A DNA stretch of 64,000 bases from contig NW_002060944.1 in the NCBI RefSeq assembly GCF_000150275.1, forward strand, positions 9,396,704-9,460,703, given 5' to 3'. The translations under genes and the position numbers were made by a program. Source of the DNA: Trichoplax adhaerens (lineage: Eukaryota > Placozoa > Uniplacotomia > Trichoplacea > Trichoplacidae). Position 1 is the stretch's first letter. The number at the start of each line of letters is the position of its first letter. Shown here in pieces: positions 1 to 11,395 of the stretch. The notes beneath the pieces were generated by a model. The model was not told the DNA's origin and made no database searches. It saw nothing but the letters and a program-made list of their open reading frames with translations.

Positions 1-540
1 AATATGCCTACAGTGAAAGAAAAAATTCTTTCACAGCTTTAAGATATGGCTTGACTGTAACGTAGTCGACACATCCAAAATTTGGGATTGTTACGAGTAA
101 GTTAGCAGCTACCCATTTTCTAAGAGAGGATATATGATAATTTGTTACTGTAGTAAAGGACTAAAAGCGAAGTCCTTTATGGGTGAATAAAATGGTAATC
201 TTTCGATAATCAATAAGAAAATACTTTTGCAGTTTTTCTAAAACTCAGCTAACTTAAAAATATCTCTGTCTGTATTATCACTAAAGTAATAATAACCTTG
301 TATTGTGTCGTCGAGTCATAGTAGTTAAGTAAAAATTCGATTTCTACCTAGTTAATCCAAGAAATTTAATGTTATACTAGTTGAATTTTAGCTTACTTAA
401 AATAACGTAGAATGCACTAGAGTATCACGATATCAAAGTATCTCCACAAATCGAAATATTACGACAATAGAGTGTCGTACTTATCTCGGAATCTACAGAT
501 TATGGTTTCATTAATGATAATAATAATGTATTAAAGAAAG
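1..540. repeat. Tail of a preceding GPCR-array unit
   Basis: This stretch has no gene. Its first 130 bases (the marker GTAGTCGACACATCC near 61) recur near 599, 8639 and 13718. The part from about 186, beginning with an AATAAAATGGTAATCTTTCG-like string, recurs near 8225. The window therefore starts inside a duplicated unit of the receptor array, and the marker block occurs twice within the first 700 bases. Confidence 0.6.
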
Positions 541-2288
541 ATATTTATAATGAAAGAAAAATTCTTTCATAGTTTTAAGATAGAATATTACTGTAATGTA
601 GTCGATACATCCAAAACTTGGAATTAGTACAAGTGCGACGTAAGTTAGCAACCATTTACTTTCTGAGAGAAGAGCTGTGATAAGTTATTACGTCTGAATT
701 TCTATTAGTAAAAGCAGCTATAGCTTATCGATATTATTCATTTGTTGGACTATGTCTAGTCTTTAATCAATATACTGACGCAACGTAACACATAGATTCC
801 TGTAAATAAAAATACCTTTTATTTATGAGCTCGACCTTACATACTAGCTCACTTACAGCTTATTTGGTACATTTGATAACACATAATGCCTGATATTTAC
901 GCTTATCTATATGCGTAATGCTGCACCACATTACCTTAATAATTTCAATCATCTGGTAACTACTGTACTGTACTGTACTTTAGCGTAATGAATATTTTGG
1001 CAGCTACACGTAACATTATATTGCAAAATGTGTATACTCCTATTCTCTGAGATAGAGTTTGCTGGTTCCTTTAGACACTTATAAATGTTTATCTAAGTTA
1101 CCGGTATAATTTACTTATAACACGATCTCATTAGTCATCTTTTACAATGTCACACAAGTCTACTTCGCTAGACTGCTACTTTTCTACTTCACATAAAGTC
1201 CTCGTTATATACTTGATATTTTAGAATTTTAACTTAATACTTTTTTAATCTGTGTTAGCGTTACTTCTCTCTAGTTTGTTCCTTATTTTAAATTTATCAC
1301 AACAGGCAAATATGCGATATTGATGATTGAATTTTGTGAAAGTCTCAATTTAAAGTATACAAAACTAGATATAATGAATAATTATGGGTATAAATTTTCT
1401 AAATAGTATAATAACTATTTCGATGTTACTAAAGAACGAAAAACTATTTCAGTATTTTGTATCTCTCTTATTTATTAAACTAATTATCCAGATGAACAAT
1501 GATGTGTTAGCGTGATAGATGCAATAAAAGATGAGAATCATATTACTTTACAAAAAAAACATAGAGAAAGATAGTATTCTTACTTTATCTTACTCTGTCA
1601 ACGTTAGGTATCGCTATTTTTTCTTCTTCGCTTTCTCGTGAGGTTTGATATAAATTACTGTACTATAGAAATTATTTATAAAGTCTACCATGGAAAACTT
1701 GAATATACACTTTTCAATAATTGTACTATAAGCTTTCAAGTTTATACACTCTGACACTTGATCATTTTTGATAAACTATAACATAGTGTACGAGTTCTGT
1801 ACCCTTAAATAGGTAGTTTAGTCAACATGCTTTTGGCAGCTGCCTAATCTTAAGAAATAGCGATAGACCTTAGACCTACATCTGTCAATATTACGGCAAT
1901 CTATCTTTAAGATCCGGCGTTTGATAGAATTAAGTATGTTAACATCGTTTTGTAATTTCTAGCCACGACTCGGGCAACTTTGTATTGCAAGAATATTAAA
2001 AATTACCCGAAAACAGGTAAATCATAGCGTTAATAGATGCTACTAGATGTAACTGTACTTTAACTTTAGTGATTATTAAAAGATACGTCTATTCGCCTGT
2101 TTAAGTTTAATCAATACGGTAAATCTACTATCGATAAAATAGCCGTACGAACTTAATACGAAGCTTATTTAATATGAAAGGCTTCTAAACTGTACCGTTA
2201 CACTTATTCGAATCTAATACACTTTATTATTGACTTACACGTATACCTAAACTTATTATAGTAAACGTGTTAAAATTGTGTAATTCAG
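541..2288. repeat. Duplicated 3' flank of GPCR copy 1
   Basis: Non-coding. Successive blocks here (near 600, 960, 1040-1300, 1550-1660 and 1830-2150) reappear in the same order before copy 3 (8640-10300) and copy 4 (13720-13880 and 15080-16880). Copy 3 lacks the block corresponding to about 980-1170 here. Short frames in these flanks contain stops at different places in each copy, so I do not call genes in them. Confidence 0.6.
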
Positions 2289-2294
2289 TTTATT
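2289..2294 (-). terminator. Candidate poly(A) signal of GPCR copy 1
   Basis: On the minus strand this reads AATAAA, about 130 bases past the stop codon of the receptor. The same hexamer sits in the same context at 10170-10175 (copy 3) and 16748-16753 (copy 4), which supports it as the shared polyadenylation signal. It is not preserved at the matching place downstream of the 29-30 kb copy. Confidence 0.5.
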
Positions 2295-2426
2295 TACGAA
2301 ATATCTTGGCTAGCTAATAATACTTTTATTACAAGAAACAATCCGTATTAGATAATCACATAATGTTAGGTGAATAAATAAACAGAAATATCACAGCAGA
2401 TGAGTACGTTTGAAGTCTTAGTACTA

Positions 2427-3527
2427 TTAAATCTCTGTAACTACGATATTTTCGTGTATGTTAGATTTCGTTTCGCTAGGAGCAATAGGTTCAACTTTAG
2501 GATAGATACAACTTAATATCGTAGATTGACAATGTAGCTGACTTCTAATACCATGAAATCGAAAGATTAAGTAAATTATTGGATCAAGAGCTGCATTAGA
2601 ATAAGGAAGTATACTAATTATTTTCTGAAGTTTCGATGCTTGGTTCGTCGTTCCATTTAGGTAATCAATAGCTGCAGAGGTCGTAATAAAAAAAAAAGCA
2701 AATATATTTGTAGAGGTAATGAGAATAAGCATTACCTGAAATCGTCTTTCAAAAGTAGACGATAATTGAGATCTAAATAGTAATCTTGACTTTTTTAGTT
2801 TATATATTATTATCGTATATAAGACGGCTGTAGCAGAATAGGCGAGAATAAAGTAACCTAATATGATTGCTGTCCTTATAATATGACTTGGGGTCAAATA
2901 ATATTCGCCAACACATATGTTACGATAAAACTCAAAATGATACGCGGACCTAAGATGATAATAAGAGAAATTGAAAAGAGCAGTTCCTACACTTGCAACA
3001 ACACCTAATATCCATGATATCGTAGTTAAAATTTTAGCTCTTTTTATAGTCAATCTCCAATTGCTACGCGGATAGACCGTTAATATGAAGCGATCGACCC
3101 CGATACATAAAGTAAATGTTGCTGCCATATATAAATTCATGCTTGCTAGAAACTGTGCTACGCCGCATGTTGCACTAACTGACCATTCATTCTTTATTAA
3201 CGAAAAATTAGCACTTGAACCGTAGATATGTCGATAGTAGTGAGTGTAATAAGAGTCCGATATAACGAGTATAAACATATAAATTGAACCCATAAGATCG
3301 CAAAGAAGTAAGTTAAATAACAGCCATACGGAGGGATTCTTAACAACAACCATTGAATGACGATTATATGCTTTCTTTCTTACTGAGAATTTATAGATAA
3401 GTGATTCCCATATTGTATAACTGATAAGGAATAGATTTAACGGTAATCCAATTAGAGCGATAGACCATGCTATCGGACGTATCGAGTCAAGCTCAAGAAA
3501 CACAGAATATCGGCTAAAATTATCCAT
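2427..3527 (-). CDS. Class A-like GPCR, array copy 1 (intact)
   Basis: Single-exon gene for a 366-residue seven-helix plasma-membrane receptor; the ligand is unknown. The N-terminus is short, and seven hydrophobic segments follow at roughly 16-41, 64-90, 121-145, 165-190, 216-243, 264-288 and 300-322. Class A hallmarks are Asp77 in TM2, Cys121 at the top of TM3 pairing with Cys205 in the second extracellular loop, D145-R146-F147 (DRF in place of DRY), and D315-P316-x-x-Y319 in TM7. TM6 lacks the usual CWxP. Asn107 in NFS is a possible glycosylation site in the first extracellular loop. The tail ends VTEI, which fits a class I PDZ ligand. The ATG chosen gives MDNFSRYSVF, shared by the other copies. 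Family membership is confident; the subfamily is not, and a placozoan-type lineage-specific family is my inference. Confidence 0.9.
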   Translation of the reverse strand: MDNFSRYSVFLELDSIRPIAWSIALIGLPLNLFLISYTIWESLIYKFSVRKKAYNRHSMVVVKNPSVWLLFNLLLCDLMGSIYMFILVISDSYYTHYYRHIYGSSANFSLIKNEWSVSATCGVAQFLASMNLYMAATFTLCIGVDRFILTVYPRSNWRLTIKRAKILTTISWILGVVASVGTALFNFSYYHLRSAYHFEFYRNICVGEYYLTPSHIIRTAIILGYFILAYSATAVLYTIIIYKLKKSRLLFRSQLSSTFERRFQVMLILITSTNIFAFFFITTSAAIDYLNGTTNQASKLQKIISILPYSNAALDPIIYLIFRFHGIRSQLHCQSTILSCIYPKVEPIAPSETKSNIHENIVVTEI

Positions 3528-4815
3528 GAAGTCGTCTAATTCGATCGATATATAATTCTATTTGTGGTATATGGATAATGTACCAATGTATAATTTAAAT
3601 TATAAAATTTTAATCTTATTGAGAATGCTAGAATAAACATTCACAAGATATACTATGATTTAGGATCAACCACGAGATTTTTATAAAAGTTTTACTGTTT
3701 ACAGTTGTCAGCAAAATGTGACACTATACAATTAATCATTAGTACAACGGAAGTAAGAAACGAGCTATCAGATTAGATCAAATGATAGGGCACATGTCAT
3801 GGATAATAATAAATACGCATAAGTTAACAGTTAACACGAGAGCGAAGTAATTCCAAATAGCTAGCTTTTTCCTTTCTGGAAGCTGCTATTTAAGTTAATA
3901 TTTTAGTACGAATAAGCACCTATAATGTTCATAACAGAAAGAATAAAATAATCAATAACCGCTTTTAAATCGAAAATGGAGATATTCATAATAATAAATA
4001 GGCAATAAAATTAACAAACACTATCTTAGCATGATTTGTCATTGATTTCTAACTTTTCGACGTATAACTTTTACTTGCAGTTACTTTGTTGATCGCAAAG
4101 CCTAGCTTATTACTCAGAATAAGATAAACTTAGATTTTGTAGGAGAAATGGTTACTGAAGTAAGTTTTGCTGTAGTTAAGACTTCTTTATGCGACGAACA
4201 ATATCTGATAAATGAAGCGAATTTGGTAAGTCTGCTATATTTAATTTTTTTTATTTTAATAAACGGTGAATACAGCGATTATTTTACAAAAGATGATTAA
4301 CATAGAGTTAAATACTATCTAATCTAGCACAATGATTAGTATAAGATTATACAGAAAATATTACAGTCTATGTCATCCACCATATAATTATTAATGTGTA
4401 TAGAAAACAAAAATACATAATAGCCTCGAATATTTGTCACAAAATGAATTCTATTACCATTATATTTAGTTATAGAGTGTGAAATTTACTAGGATAATCT
4501 TTACATAATTTATATTCAAATTTATCAATTATAAGCGTATCCTAAGATTAAACCATTTTCTATGAACGCAACACACTAAGCCGTGAATTAGGCATAAACC
4601 AATACCGGTACATGAAAAGGAATAAACAAAAGTTCAAAGTCAGCCAAGCAATCTTTTACTTTACTCCTTTTCTTTGTGAATTTACTGAATAGCTATTTTT
4701 ACGGATCTTTCTAAAAATTATTTTCATGCCTTATTTTGCCTATTATTATAAACAGAATGATATCATACACTAGCAAGGTTGCTACACGAGCTTATTTCTA
4801 ACTATTGTGATGAAT
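3528..4815. repeat. Duplicated 5' flank of GPCR copy 1
   Basis: This stretch lies upstream of the minus-strand receptor and would contain its promoter. Blocks recur upstream of copies 2 (7342-8220), 3 (11396-13060), 4 (18000-19400) and the 29-30 kb copy (30146-31480). No TATA box or initiator can be assigned with confidence. No gene is seen. Confidence 0.55.
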
Positions 4816-5235
4816 TGTAGTGAAGCCCCAAATAAGCTTAAGACTAAGATTATGGGCGTATTTAAATATGCCCATTGAAGATGTATAGTGTACCCATTAC
4901 TCTTATTGTACTCACGTACCTTACTGATTTTTACTTTATATACTCATATATTAGAGTTTTTTAGAGGATTGTGATCAGTGTAACTGTAAATAAATTCAAT
5001 TCCATTTTATATAATTGCTTTCGTATAATCTCGACCGGCACAATTCGCAGCGGTCTCCGGGCAGATCCCGGTTACATATTATTTCAATATAAAGTGTTCG
5101 CTATACCCTGTTCTGTTTACAGTATAGTATACTGTACTTTATTGACGAAACCGGACAATTTATTGAATAAATTAATTTCACGCCATATTAAATTGAACGT
5201 CGTAAAATATTTAATCACCTTCGTAATATTAAAGT
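4816..5235. other. Unit-specific insert with a TTTAAA-centred palindrome
   Basis: Similarity to the sister units stops at about 4815, where they continue in shared sequence. The extra DNA here has no recognisable gene; a 94-codon open frame from 4971 shows no domain. At 4852-4875 a 24-base near-perfect palindrome is centred on TTTAAA with arms ATGGGC and GCCCAT. A second inverted repeat also containing GTATTTAAATAT lies near 5849-5884. The nature of the insert is unknown. Confidence 0.4.
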
Positions 5236-5240
5236 ACACT

Positions 5241-5594
5241 TGTTACGGAGCTTGATGCTCCTTGATAAGTGGCTAGTAGTAAAGTTGTAATAGGAATGAC
5301 TGTAAAGATTATAATTAATCTTGCAAAATACTGTCGTGTTATTAAAAATATTATTAAAGATTGTTATGTTGTAGACAGTAATCCTCAATTTTTAATTGAT
5401 TCTTCTTATTATTATTTATGGCTTTGTAATATATTGACTCTTATTAATTAATTCTGTCGAAGTATCGTTGGACTCGATTTTTATAGTATAAGAATAAGTC
5501 AGATTTCGTTTACTGAGGATCTGCGAAGTTAGTCGGGGAACCTTAAGAGTAGATAATTTAGTTTAGGCACGATCACCAAAGCTGTTTTGTAACA
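5241..5594. mobile_element. Solo LTR, family A (short copy)
   Basis: This 354-bp element starts TGTTACGG and ends TGTAACA, the canonical TG...CA of retroviral-type LTRs. It is flanked by identical 5-bp target-site duplications, ACACT at 5236-5240 and 5595-5599. It is homologous to the element at 56958-57589 over both ends, but that copy is longer, with extra internal sequence around 57160-57450. A GGAGC/GCTCC hairpin lies just inside the left end. No internal retroelement genes flank it, so it is a solo LTR left by recombination, or a non-autonomous derivative. Confidence 0.75.
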
Positions 5595-5599
5595 ACACT

Positions 5600-6059
5600 T
5601 TACTGCATTCGATTAATTTTATGCTGGATAGGATTGAAGACTGCAAAGTATTCAATTCACCCTCGCTATATCAAGCCAATACTATTAATATTGTTTTGAT
5701 CCTTACTACAGTATACTGTACTGTAGTAAGAGAGTTCCAATAAATACAATGCAATCTATTCTAGCCGACAGTTTGCACGTCACAATTTCTTAAAAAGTTG
5801 TTATGCAACGAGAAGAATATGCAAATAAAAGCTATATTCTATAAAATTATTGGATATCTTCATGGATGTATTTAAATATCCAATCGCAAATGTTTTAGCT
5901 ATCGGTGACAAAAACTTTGTTAACTTATTCTTCACAATTTATAACGCCTTACCAACAATTTCCTATAGCTAAAGTACTGTTTGTAATTATCACGCGTTCA
6001 TAGTTTCCATACTGTACGTACAGTTACACGACTTTTACAGTCAGGAAAAGATTTTAAGA
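5600..6059. other. Non-coding, with a 12-bp-arm hairpin at 5702-5730
   Basis: No gene is seen. A perfect inverted repeat has arms CTTACTACAGTA (5702-5713) and TACTGTAGTAAG (5719-5730) around a 5-base loop. It is built on the TACTGTA motif that recurs through the window. Confidence 0.5.
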
Positions 6060-6165
6060 CAGACACACACAAACATACACTCGCAAACATGTTACACATA
6101 CACAAACAAACATGTCACATATACACACATATAAACTTTCATGCAAACACATACACACACACTTA
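6060..6165. repeat. CA-rich microsatellite
   Basis: An imperfect ACACAC/ACAAAC/ATACAC tract of about 105 bases lies immediately beyond the 3' end of GPCR copy 2. The sister units do not have it, so it arose or expanded locally. Confidence 0.75.
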
Positions 6166-6240
6166 TGGTTTTATATTATACTACTAGATGCATATAAACG
6201 TAACTCAGCAGGTTAGTCCATTTTAAGCGCTTTAGCACTA

Positions 6241-7341
6241 TTAAATCTCTGTGATCACAACATTTTCATGTTGGCTCGATTTTGTTTCGCTAGGAGCAGT
6301 AGGTTCAACTTTAGGATGAACACAATTTAATATCGAATATTGACAATGTAGTTGACTTCTAATACTGTGAAATCGAAAAATTAGATAAATTATTGGATCA
6401 AGTGCTGCATTTGAATAAGGAAGTATAATAATTATTTTCTGAAGTATAAATACTTGATTTGGTGTTCCATTTAGGAAACTAATAGCCGCAGAGATTGAAA
6501 GGACAAAAAAAGTAATTATGTTCGTAGAGGCCATAAGAATAAGCACTAACTGAAATCGTCTTTCATAAATAGACGATAATTGAGATCTAAATGTTAATCT
6601 TGACTTTCTTAATTTACATATTAATATCGTATATAGAACAGCCGTAGTAGAATATGCGAGAATAAGGTAACCTAACACAGTAAACAGCCTTATGATATGA
6701 TTTGGGGTCAAATAATGTTCGCCCAGGCATAAATTACGATAAAAATCGAAATAGTACGCAGATCTAAGATGAAAATAAGAGAAATTAAAGATAACAGTTC
6801 CTAAAGCCGCAGCAGCCGCTAATATCCATGATATCGCAGTGATAATTTTGGTTTTTTTTAATGTCAATTTCCTAGTACTGTGTGGATAGACAGTTAATAT
6901 GAAGCGATCGACCCCGATACATAAAGTTAATGTGGCCGCCATATATAAATTTATGCTTGCTAGAAACTGTGCTACGCCGCATGTCGCGCTAACTGACCAT
7001 ACATTCTCTATTAGAGAAAAATTAGCTTTTGAACCATATATATGTCGATAGTAGTGAGTGTAATAAGAGTCCGATATGACGAGTATAAACATATAAATAG
7101 AACCTATAAGATTGCAAAGAAGTAAGTTAAATAACAACAATACCGAAGGATTCTTAACAATAACCATTGAATGCTGACGAAATTCTTTCTTTCTTACAGA
7201 GAATTTATAAATAAATGATTCCCATATTGTATAACTGATAAGAAATAGATTTAACGGCAATCCAATTAGAGCGATAGACCATGCTATCGGACGTATCAAG
7301 TCAAGCTCAAGAAACACAGAATATCGGCTAAAATTATCCAT
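6241..7341 (-). CDS. Class A-like GPCR, array copy 2 (intact)
   Basis: Single-exon 366-residue receptor, the same length as copy 1 and plainly paralogous along its whole length. It keeps the TM2 aspartate, the TM3/ECL2 cysteines, DRF at the end of TM3, NAALDPIIY in TM7, the NFS sequon in the first extracellular loop and a C-terminal VITEI that fits a class I PDZ ligand. An open frame extends seven codons upstream to a TTG, but the first ATG, at 7341, aligns with the start of the other copies, so I use it. TM4 is unusually alanine-rich (ILAAAAALG). The 3' flank is shorter than in other units and replaced by the microsatellite region, so this unit is truncated on that side. Confidence 0.9.
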   Translation of the reverse strand: MDNFSRYSVFLELDLIRPIAWSIALIGLPLNLFLISYTIWESFIYKFSVRKKEFRQHSMVIVKNPSVLLLFNLLLCNLIGSIYMFILVISDSYYTHYYRHIYGSKANFSLIENVWSVSATCGVAQFLASINLYMAATLTLCIGVDRFILTVYPHSTRKLTLKKTKIITAISWILAAAAALGTVIFNFSYFHLRSAYYFDFYRNLCLGEHYLTPNHIIRLFTVLGYLILAYSTTAVLYTILICKLRKSRLTFRSQLSSIYERRFQLVLILMASTNIITFFVLSISAAISFLNGTPNQVFILQKIIIILPYSNAALDPIIYLIFRFHSIRSQLHCQYSILNCVHPKVEPTAPSETKSSQHENVVITEI

Positions 7342-9020
7342 GAAGTCGTCTAATTCGATCAATATATTCTTCTATTTACGGTGTAATGATTAATTTAGAG
7401 TAAAATATAGATCAACATATTGCTTGTATATGATTTTAATTGTAAAATTTTAGTGCTATTGAGAACGATAGAATAAATATTAAAATAAGATATATTTTGA
7501 TTAGAATCAACCATGAGATATTTATAAAAATTTTACCTAACTTAATACTCAGAATGAAATAAATTTAGATTTTATAGAAGACATAGCTGTTGAAGTAAGT
7601 TTTATATTGTGGTTGAGGCTTCTCTGTGCGACGTATAATATCTGACAAATGAAGCGAATTCAGTAAATCTGTTCTATTTAATTCTTCTTCATCCTAATAA
7701 GCGGTCAATATAGCGATTAATTTACAATTGATGCGTAACATAGGGTTAAATTCTATCTAATATTACAAAATAGCCAATATGAGATTATGCAGTCAATATT
7801 ACAGTCCATGTCATTAACCATATAATTATTAATGTGTGTAGAAAACTAGAATGCAAAGCAGCCAGAATATTTGTCACCAAGTAAAAATTTCAATTTCCTT
7901 TGTATTATGTTATAGCGATTGAAATTTACTATAATAATAATCTTTACATAAGTTATGTTCAGGTTTATCTCTTTGTAAATGCATTCTAACACTAAACCAT
8001 TTTCTATGAATGCAATACACGAAGACGTAAATTTTCTTTGTGAATTTACTTAATAGCTATTTTTGCGGATGTTTTCTTAACATCATTTGCATGGAGGGCT
8101 TTGTTTTTTGTCATAAACAGAAGGAAATTACGTATTAGCAAGGTTGCTATAATAGTCTATTTCTAACTATTGTAATGAATATTTATTTTTCTAAACTTAC
8201 CTTTAAAAAATAGATTATTAATAGAGTAAATAAAATGGTACTTTCTTGATAATGAATAGGAAGAACATATTTTGCGATCTTTCTAAAACTCAGCTAACTT
8301 AAAAGATCTCTATTTATATCATCACTAAAGTAATAATAGTCTTGTATAGTGTTGTCGAGTCGTAGTAGTTAAATATAAATCAGACTTCTACCAAGTTGAT
8401 CTAAGGTGTATAAGGTTATACTAGTTGAACTTTTAGCTTACATAAAATAAATTGGTATGCAATTGAATATTCTGATATCAACGAATCTCCACAAATCGAA
8501 TTTTGCGATAATAGAGTACTTATCTCAGAATCTACACATTGTTTTGTTAACAAGCAATGTTAGTAATGTATTGAAGTAAGATATCTACAATGAAAGAAAA
8601 AGCTTTTTCATAGTTTTAATATAAAATTTTGCTGTAATGTAGTCGACACATCCAAAGTTTGGAACTAATACAACTAAGTTAGCAGACGTTTATTTTCTGG
8701 GAGGAAAGCTATGATAAGTTGTTACTTCTGAGTTTCTATTGGTAATAAAACAGCTATAGCTTATCGATATTATCCATTTATTGGGCTATGCTAAGTCTTT
8801 AATCAATATAGGGACGCAAATTAACCCATAGATCCCCGTAAAGAAAATAGTTTTTATTTTATAAGCTCAACCTTATACACTAGCTCACTTACAGTTTATA
8901 CCGTACAGTTGTTAACATATAATACCAGACATCTACGCTAATCTGCACGCGTGGTACTGTATCACATCATCTTAATAATTGCAATCATCTGGTAACTACT
9001 GTACTTAGACTGCTACTTTT
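7342..9020. repeat. Duplicated inter-unit DNA between copies 2 and 3
   Basis: Non-coding. The sequence follows the same block order as after copy 1 (5' flank, then the block resembling 186-420, then the GTAGTCGAC marker near 8639). I see no gene or insertion in it. Confidence 0.55.
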
Positions 9021-10303
9021 CTACTTCGCATTAAGTCCTCTTTATATACTTAATATTTTGAAACCTCAACTTAACACTTACTTAATCTGTGTTTATGTTA
9101 CTTATCTCTAGTCCCTTTATTATTTTGAATTTAACACAATAGAAGAATATGCGATATTCATGCTTGAATTTCGTAAAAGTCTTAATTTGAAGTATGTAAA
9201 CTAGATATAAGGAATACTCGTAATTAACGGTATAGGTTTTCCAAATAGTATAATAACTATTTTCGATGTTACTAAAGAACAGAAAACTATTTTGGTAGTT
9301 TATATTTCCCTTAATTATTAAAATAATTATCAAAACGAACAATAATGTATTAACATGATACATGTAATAGAGGAATATATTCGGAGTCCTTTATAGTCTC
9401 TAGTATAAAAATCGTATTACTTTATTTAAAAAACACATAGAGAGTGATAGTATTCTTACTGTACTTTATCTTACTCTGCTAAGGTTAGGTAGCGCTATCT
9501 TTTCTTCTCTGCTTTCTTGTAAGGCTTGATATAAATAACCGTACTACACTATACAAACTATTCACACGGTCTGCTGTAAAATACTTGACTGTACATTTTT
9601 CAATAATTATATAGCAGTACTGTAAGCTTTCAAGTTTATACACTCTGACGCTTCATAGTTTTTGATAAATTGTAACTTAGTGTACGAGTTCTGTATCCTC
9701 AAATACGTAGTTTAGTCACTAAGATGCTAGCAAATACCTAATCTTAAGAAATAGCGATAGACCTTAGATCTAGATCTGTCAATATTACGACGATCTATCT
9801 TTAAGATCTGGCGTTTGATAGAATTAAGTATGTTAACATCGTTTCGTAATTTCTAACTACGACTCGTGTAATATTGTGTTATAAAATATTAAAAACTACC
9901 CGGAAACAGGTAAATCATAGTATTGATAGATATAAGTGTACTTTAACTTTAGTAATTATTAAAAGATACGTCTATTCGTCTATTTAAGCTTAACCAATAC
10001 GGTAAATCTACTACCGATAAAATAGCCGTGTGAACTTAATACGGAGTTTGTTTAATATGAAAGGCTTCTAAACCGTACCGTTATACTCATTCGAATCTAA
10101 TTACACTTTATTATTGACTTCTATCCAAACTTATTATTATAGTAAACGTGTTAAAATTGTGTAATTCAGTTTATTTACGAAATATCTTGGCAAGCTAATA
10201 ATACTTTTACTACAAGAAACAATCCATATTGGATAATCACACAGTTTGTGGTGAATGTATAAAAATGTCACAGCAGACGAGTACGTTTGAAGTCTTAATA
10301 CGA
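9021..10303. repeat. 3' flank of copy 3, near-identical to 15240-16880
   Basis: Line-by-line reading shows very high similarity to the flank of copy 4, much higher than to copy 1. The one large difference is a 364-bp gap here at about 9408, where copy 4 carries the LTR at 15615-15973 plus one copy of its 5-bp duplication. Open frames of 75-93 codons in both flanks differ in length and show no domain. Confidence 0.7.
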
Positions 10304-11395
10304 TTAAATCTCTGTAATTACGATATTTTCGTGTTGGCTAGATTTTTTTTTACTAGAAGTAATAGGCTTAACTTTAGGAAGAGCACAACTTGATATCGAA
10401 GATTGACAACGTAGCCGACTTCTAATATCGTGAAATCGAAAGATTAAGTAAATTATTGGATCAAGAGCTGCATTAGAATAAGGAAGTATACTAGTTATTT
10501 TCTGAAGTTTCGATACTTGATTCGGTGTTCCATTTAGATAATCAATAGCTGCAGTAGTCGAAATGACAAAAAAAGAAAATATATTAGTAGAGGTGATAAA
10601 AATAAGCACTATCTGAAATCGTCTTTCATAAGTAGACGATAGCTGCGATCTAAATATTAATCTTGACTTTCTCAGTTTGCATATTATTATCGCATACAAG
10701 ACGGTCGTAGTAATATATGCGAGCATTAAGTAAGCTAAGACGATAAATGCCCTTACGGTATGACTTGGGGTCAAATAATATTCGCCAAGACATAAATTAC
10801 GATAAAAATCAAAATAGTAAGGAGATCTAAGATGAAAATGAGAGAAAGTAAAGATAATATTTCCTACAGTCCCAGCAACTGCTAACACCCATAGTATCGC
10901 AGTTATAATTTTAGCTCTTTTTATAGTCAATCTCCAATTACTGTGTGGATAGACAGTTAGTATGAAGCGATCGACTCCGATACATAAAGTCAATATTGCT
11001 GCCATCAATAAATTTATTGTTGCTAGAAAATGTGCTACGCCGCATGTCGCGCTAACTGACCATACATTCTGGATTAGAGAAAAATTAGTTCTTGAACCAT
11101 AGATATGTCGATAGTAGCTGGTGTAATAAGAATCCGATATGACGAGTATAAACATATAAATAGAACCCATAAGATCGCAAAGAATTAAGTTAAATAATAA
11201 CCATACTGAAGGATTCCTAAAAGCAGTCATTGAATGACGATGATATTCTTTCTTTCTTACTGAGACAAGTGATTCCCATACTGTATAAATGATAAGAAAT
11301 AGATTTAACGGCAATCCAATTAGAGCGATAGACCATGCTATGGGACGTATCGAGTCAATCTCAAGGAACACAGAATATCGGCTGAAATTATCCAT
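10304..11395 (-). CDS. Class A-like GPCR, array copy 3 (intact)
   Basis: Single-exon receptor of 363 residues. It is three residues shorter than copies 1 and 2 because of an in-frame 9-base deletion in the first intracellular loop, at about 11265. It keeps the TM2 LCDLMG aspartate, the paired cysteines in TM3 and ECL2, DRF, NAALDPIIY and the terminal VITEI. The ATG at 11395 aligns with the other copies; the longer open frame upstream begins at a TTG. It is closest to the frameshifted copy 4, and the two genes with their flanks are recent duplicates. Confidence 0.9.
   Translation of the reverse strand: MDNFSRYSVFLEIDSIRPIAWSIALIGLPLNLFLIIYTVWESLVSVRKKEYHRHSMTAFRNPSVWLLFNLILCDLMGSIYMFILVISDSYYTSYYRHIYGSRTNFSLIQNVWSVSATCGVAHFLATINLLMAAILTLCIGVDRFILTVYPHSNWRLTIKRAKIITAILWVLAVAGTVGNIIFTFSHFHLRSPYYFDFYRNLCLGEYYLTPSHTVRAFIVLAYLMLAYITTTVLYAIIICKLRKSRLIFRSQLSSTYERRFQIVLIFITSTNIFSFFVISTTAAIDYLNGTPNQVSKLQKITSILPYSNAALDPIIYLIFRFHDIRSRLRCQSSISSCALPKVKPITSSKKKSSQHENIVITEI

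Noticed and set aside
5048-5062. tRNA-like T-arm (CCGGG/CCCGG hairpin)
   Set aside because: The loop is 5 rather than 7 bases, the TTCRA core is absent, and no acceptor or anticodon stems can be drawn around it.
4971-5451. Two short plus-strand open frames (94 and 60 codons)
   Set aside because: The second lies entirely inside the LTR and the first overlaps its left end. No domain, signal or conservation supports them.
5240-5595. DNA transposon (MITE) with TTGTTAC inverted ends and 3-bp duplications
   Set aside because: Shifting the ends by one base gives TG...CA termini and perfect 5-bp duplications in this copy, at 56958 and at 15615, which fits LTRs better than a 3-bp-duplication transposon.
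7342-7362. N-terminal extension of the receptors beginning IELDDF
   Set aside because: The upstream codon is TTG, not ATG, in copies 2, 3 and 4. The conserved ATG at MDNF or MGNF is the better start.
9082-9363. 93-codon minus-strand frame, also partly open at 15351-15578
   Set aside because: Similarity reflects the recent duplication of non-coding flanks. The two differ in length and the older unit 1 does not keep the frame.
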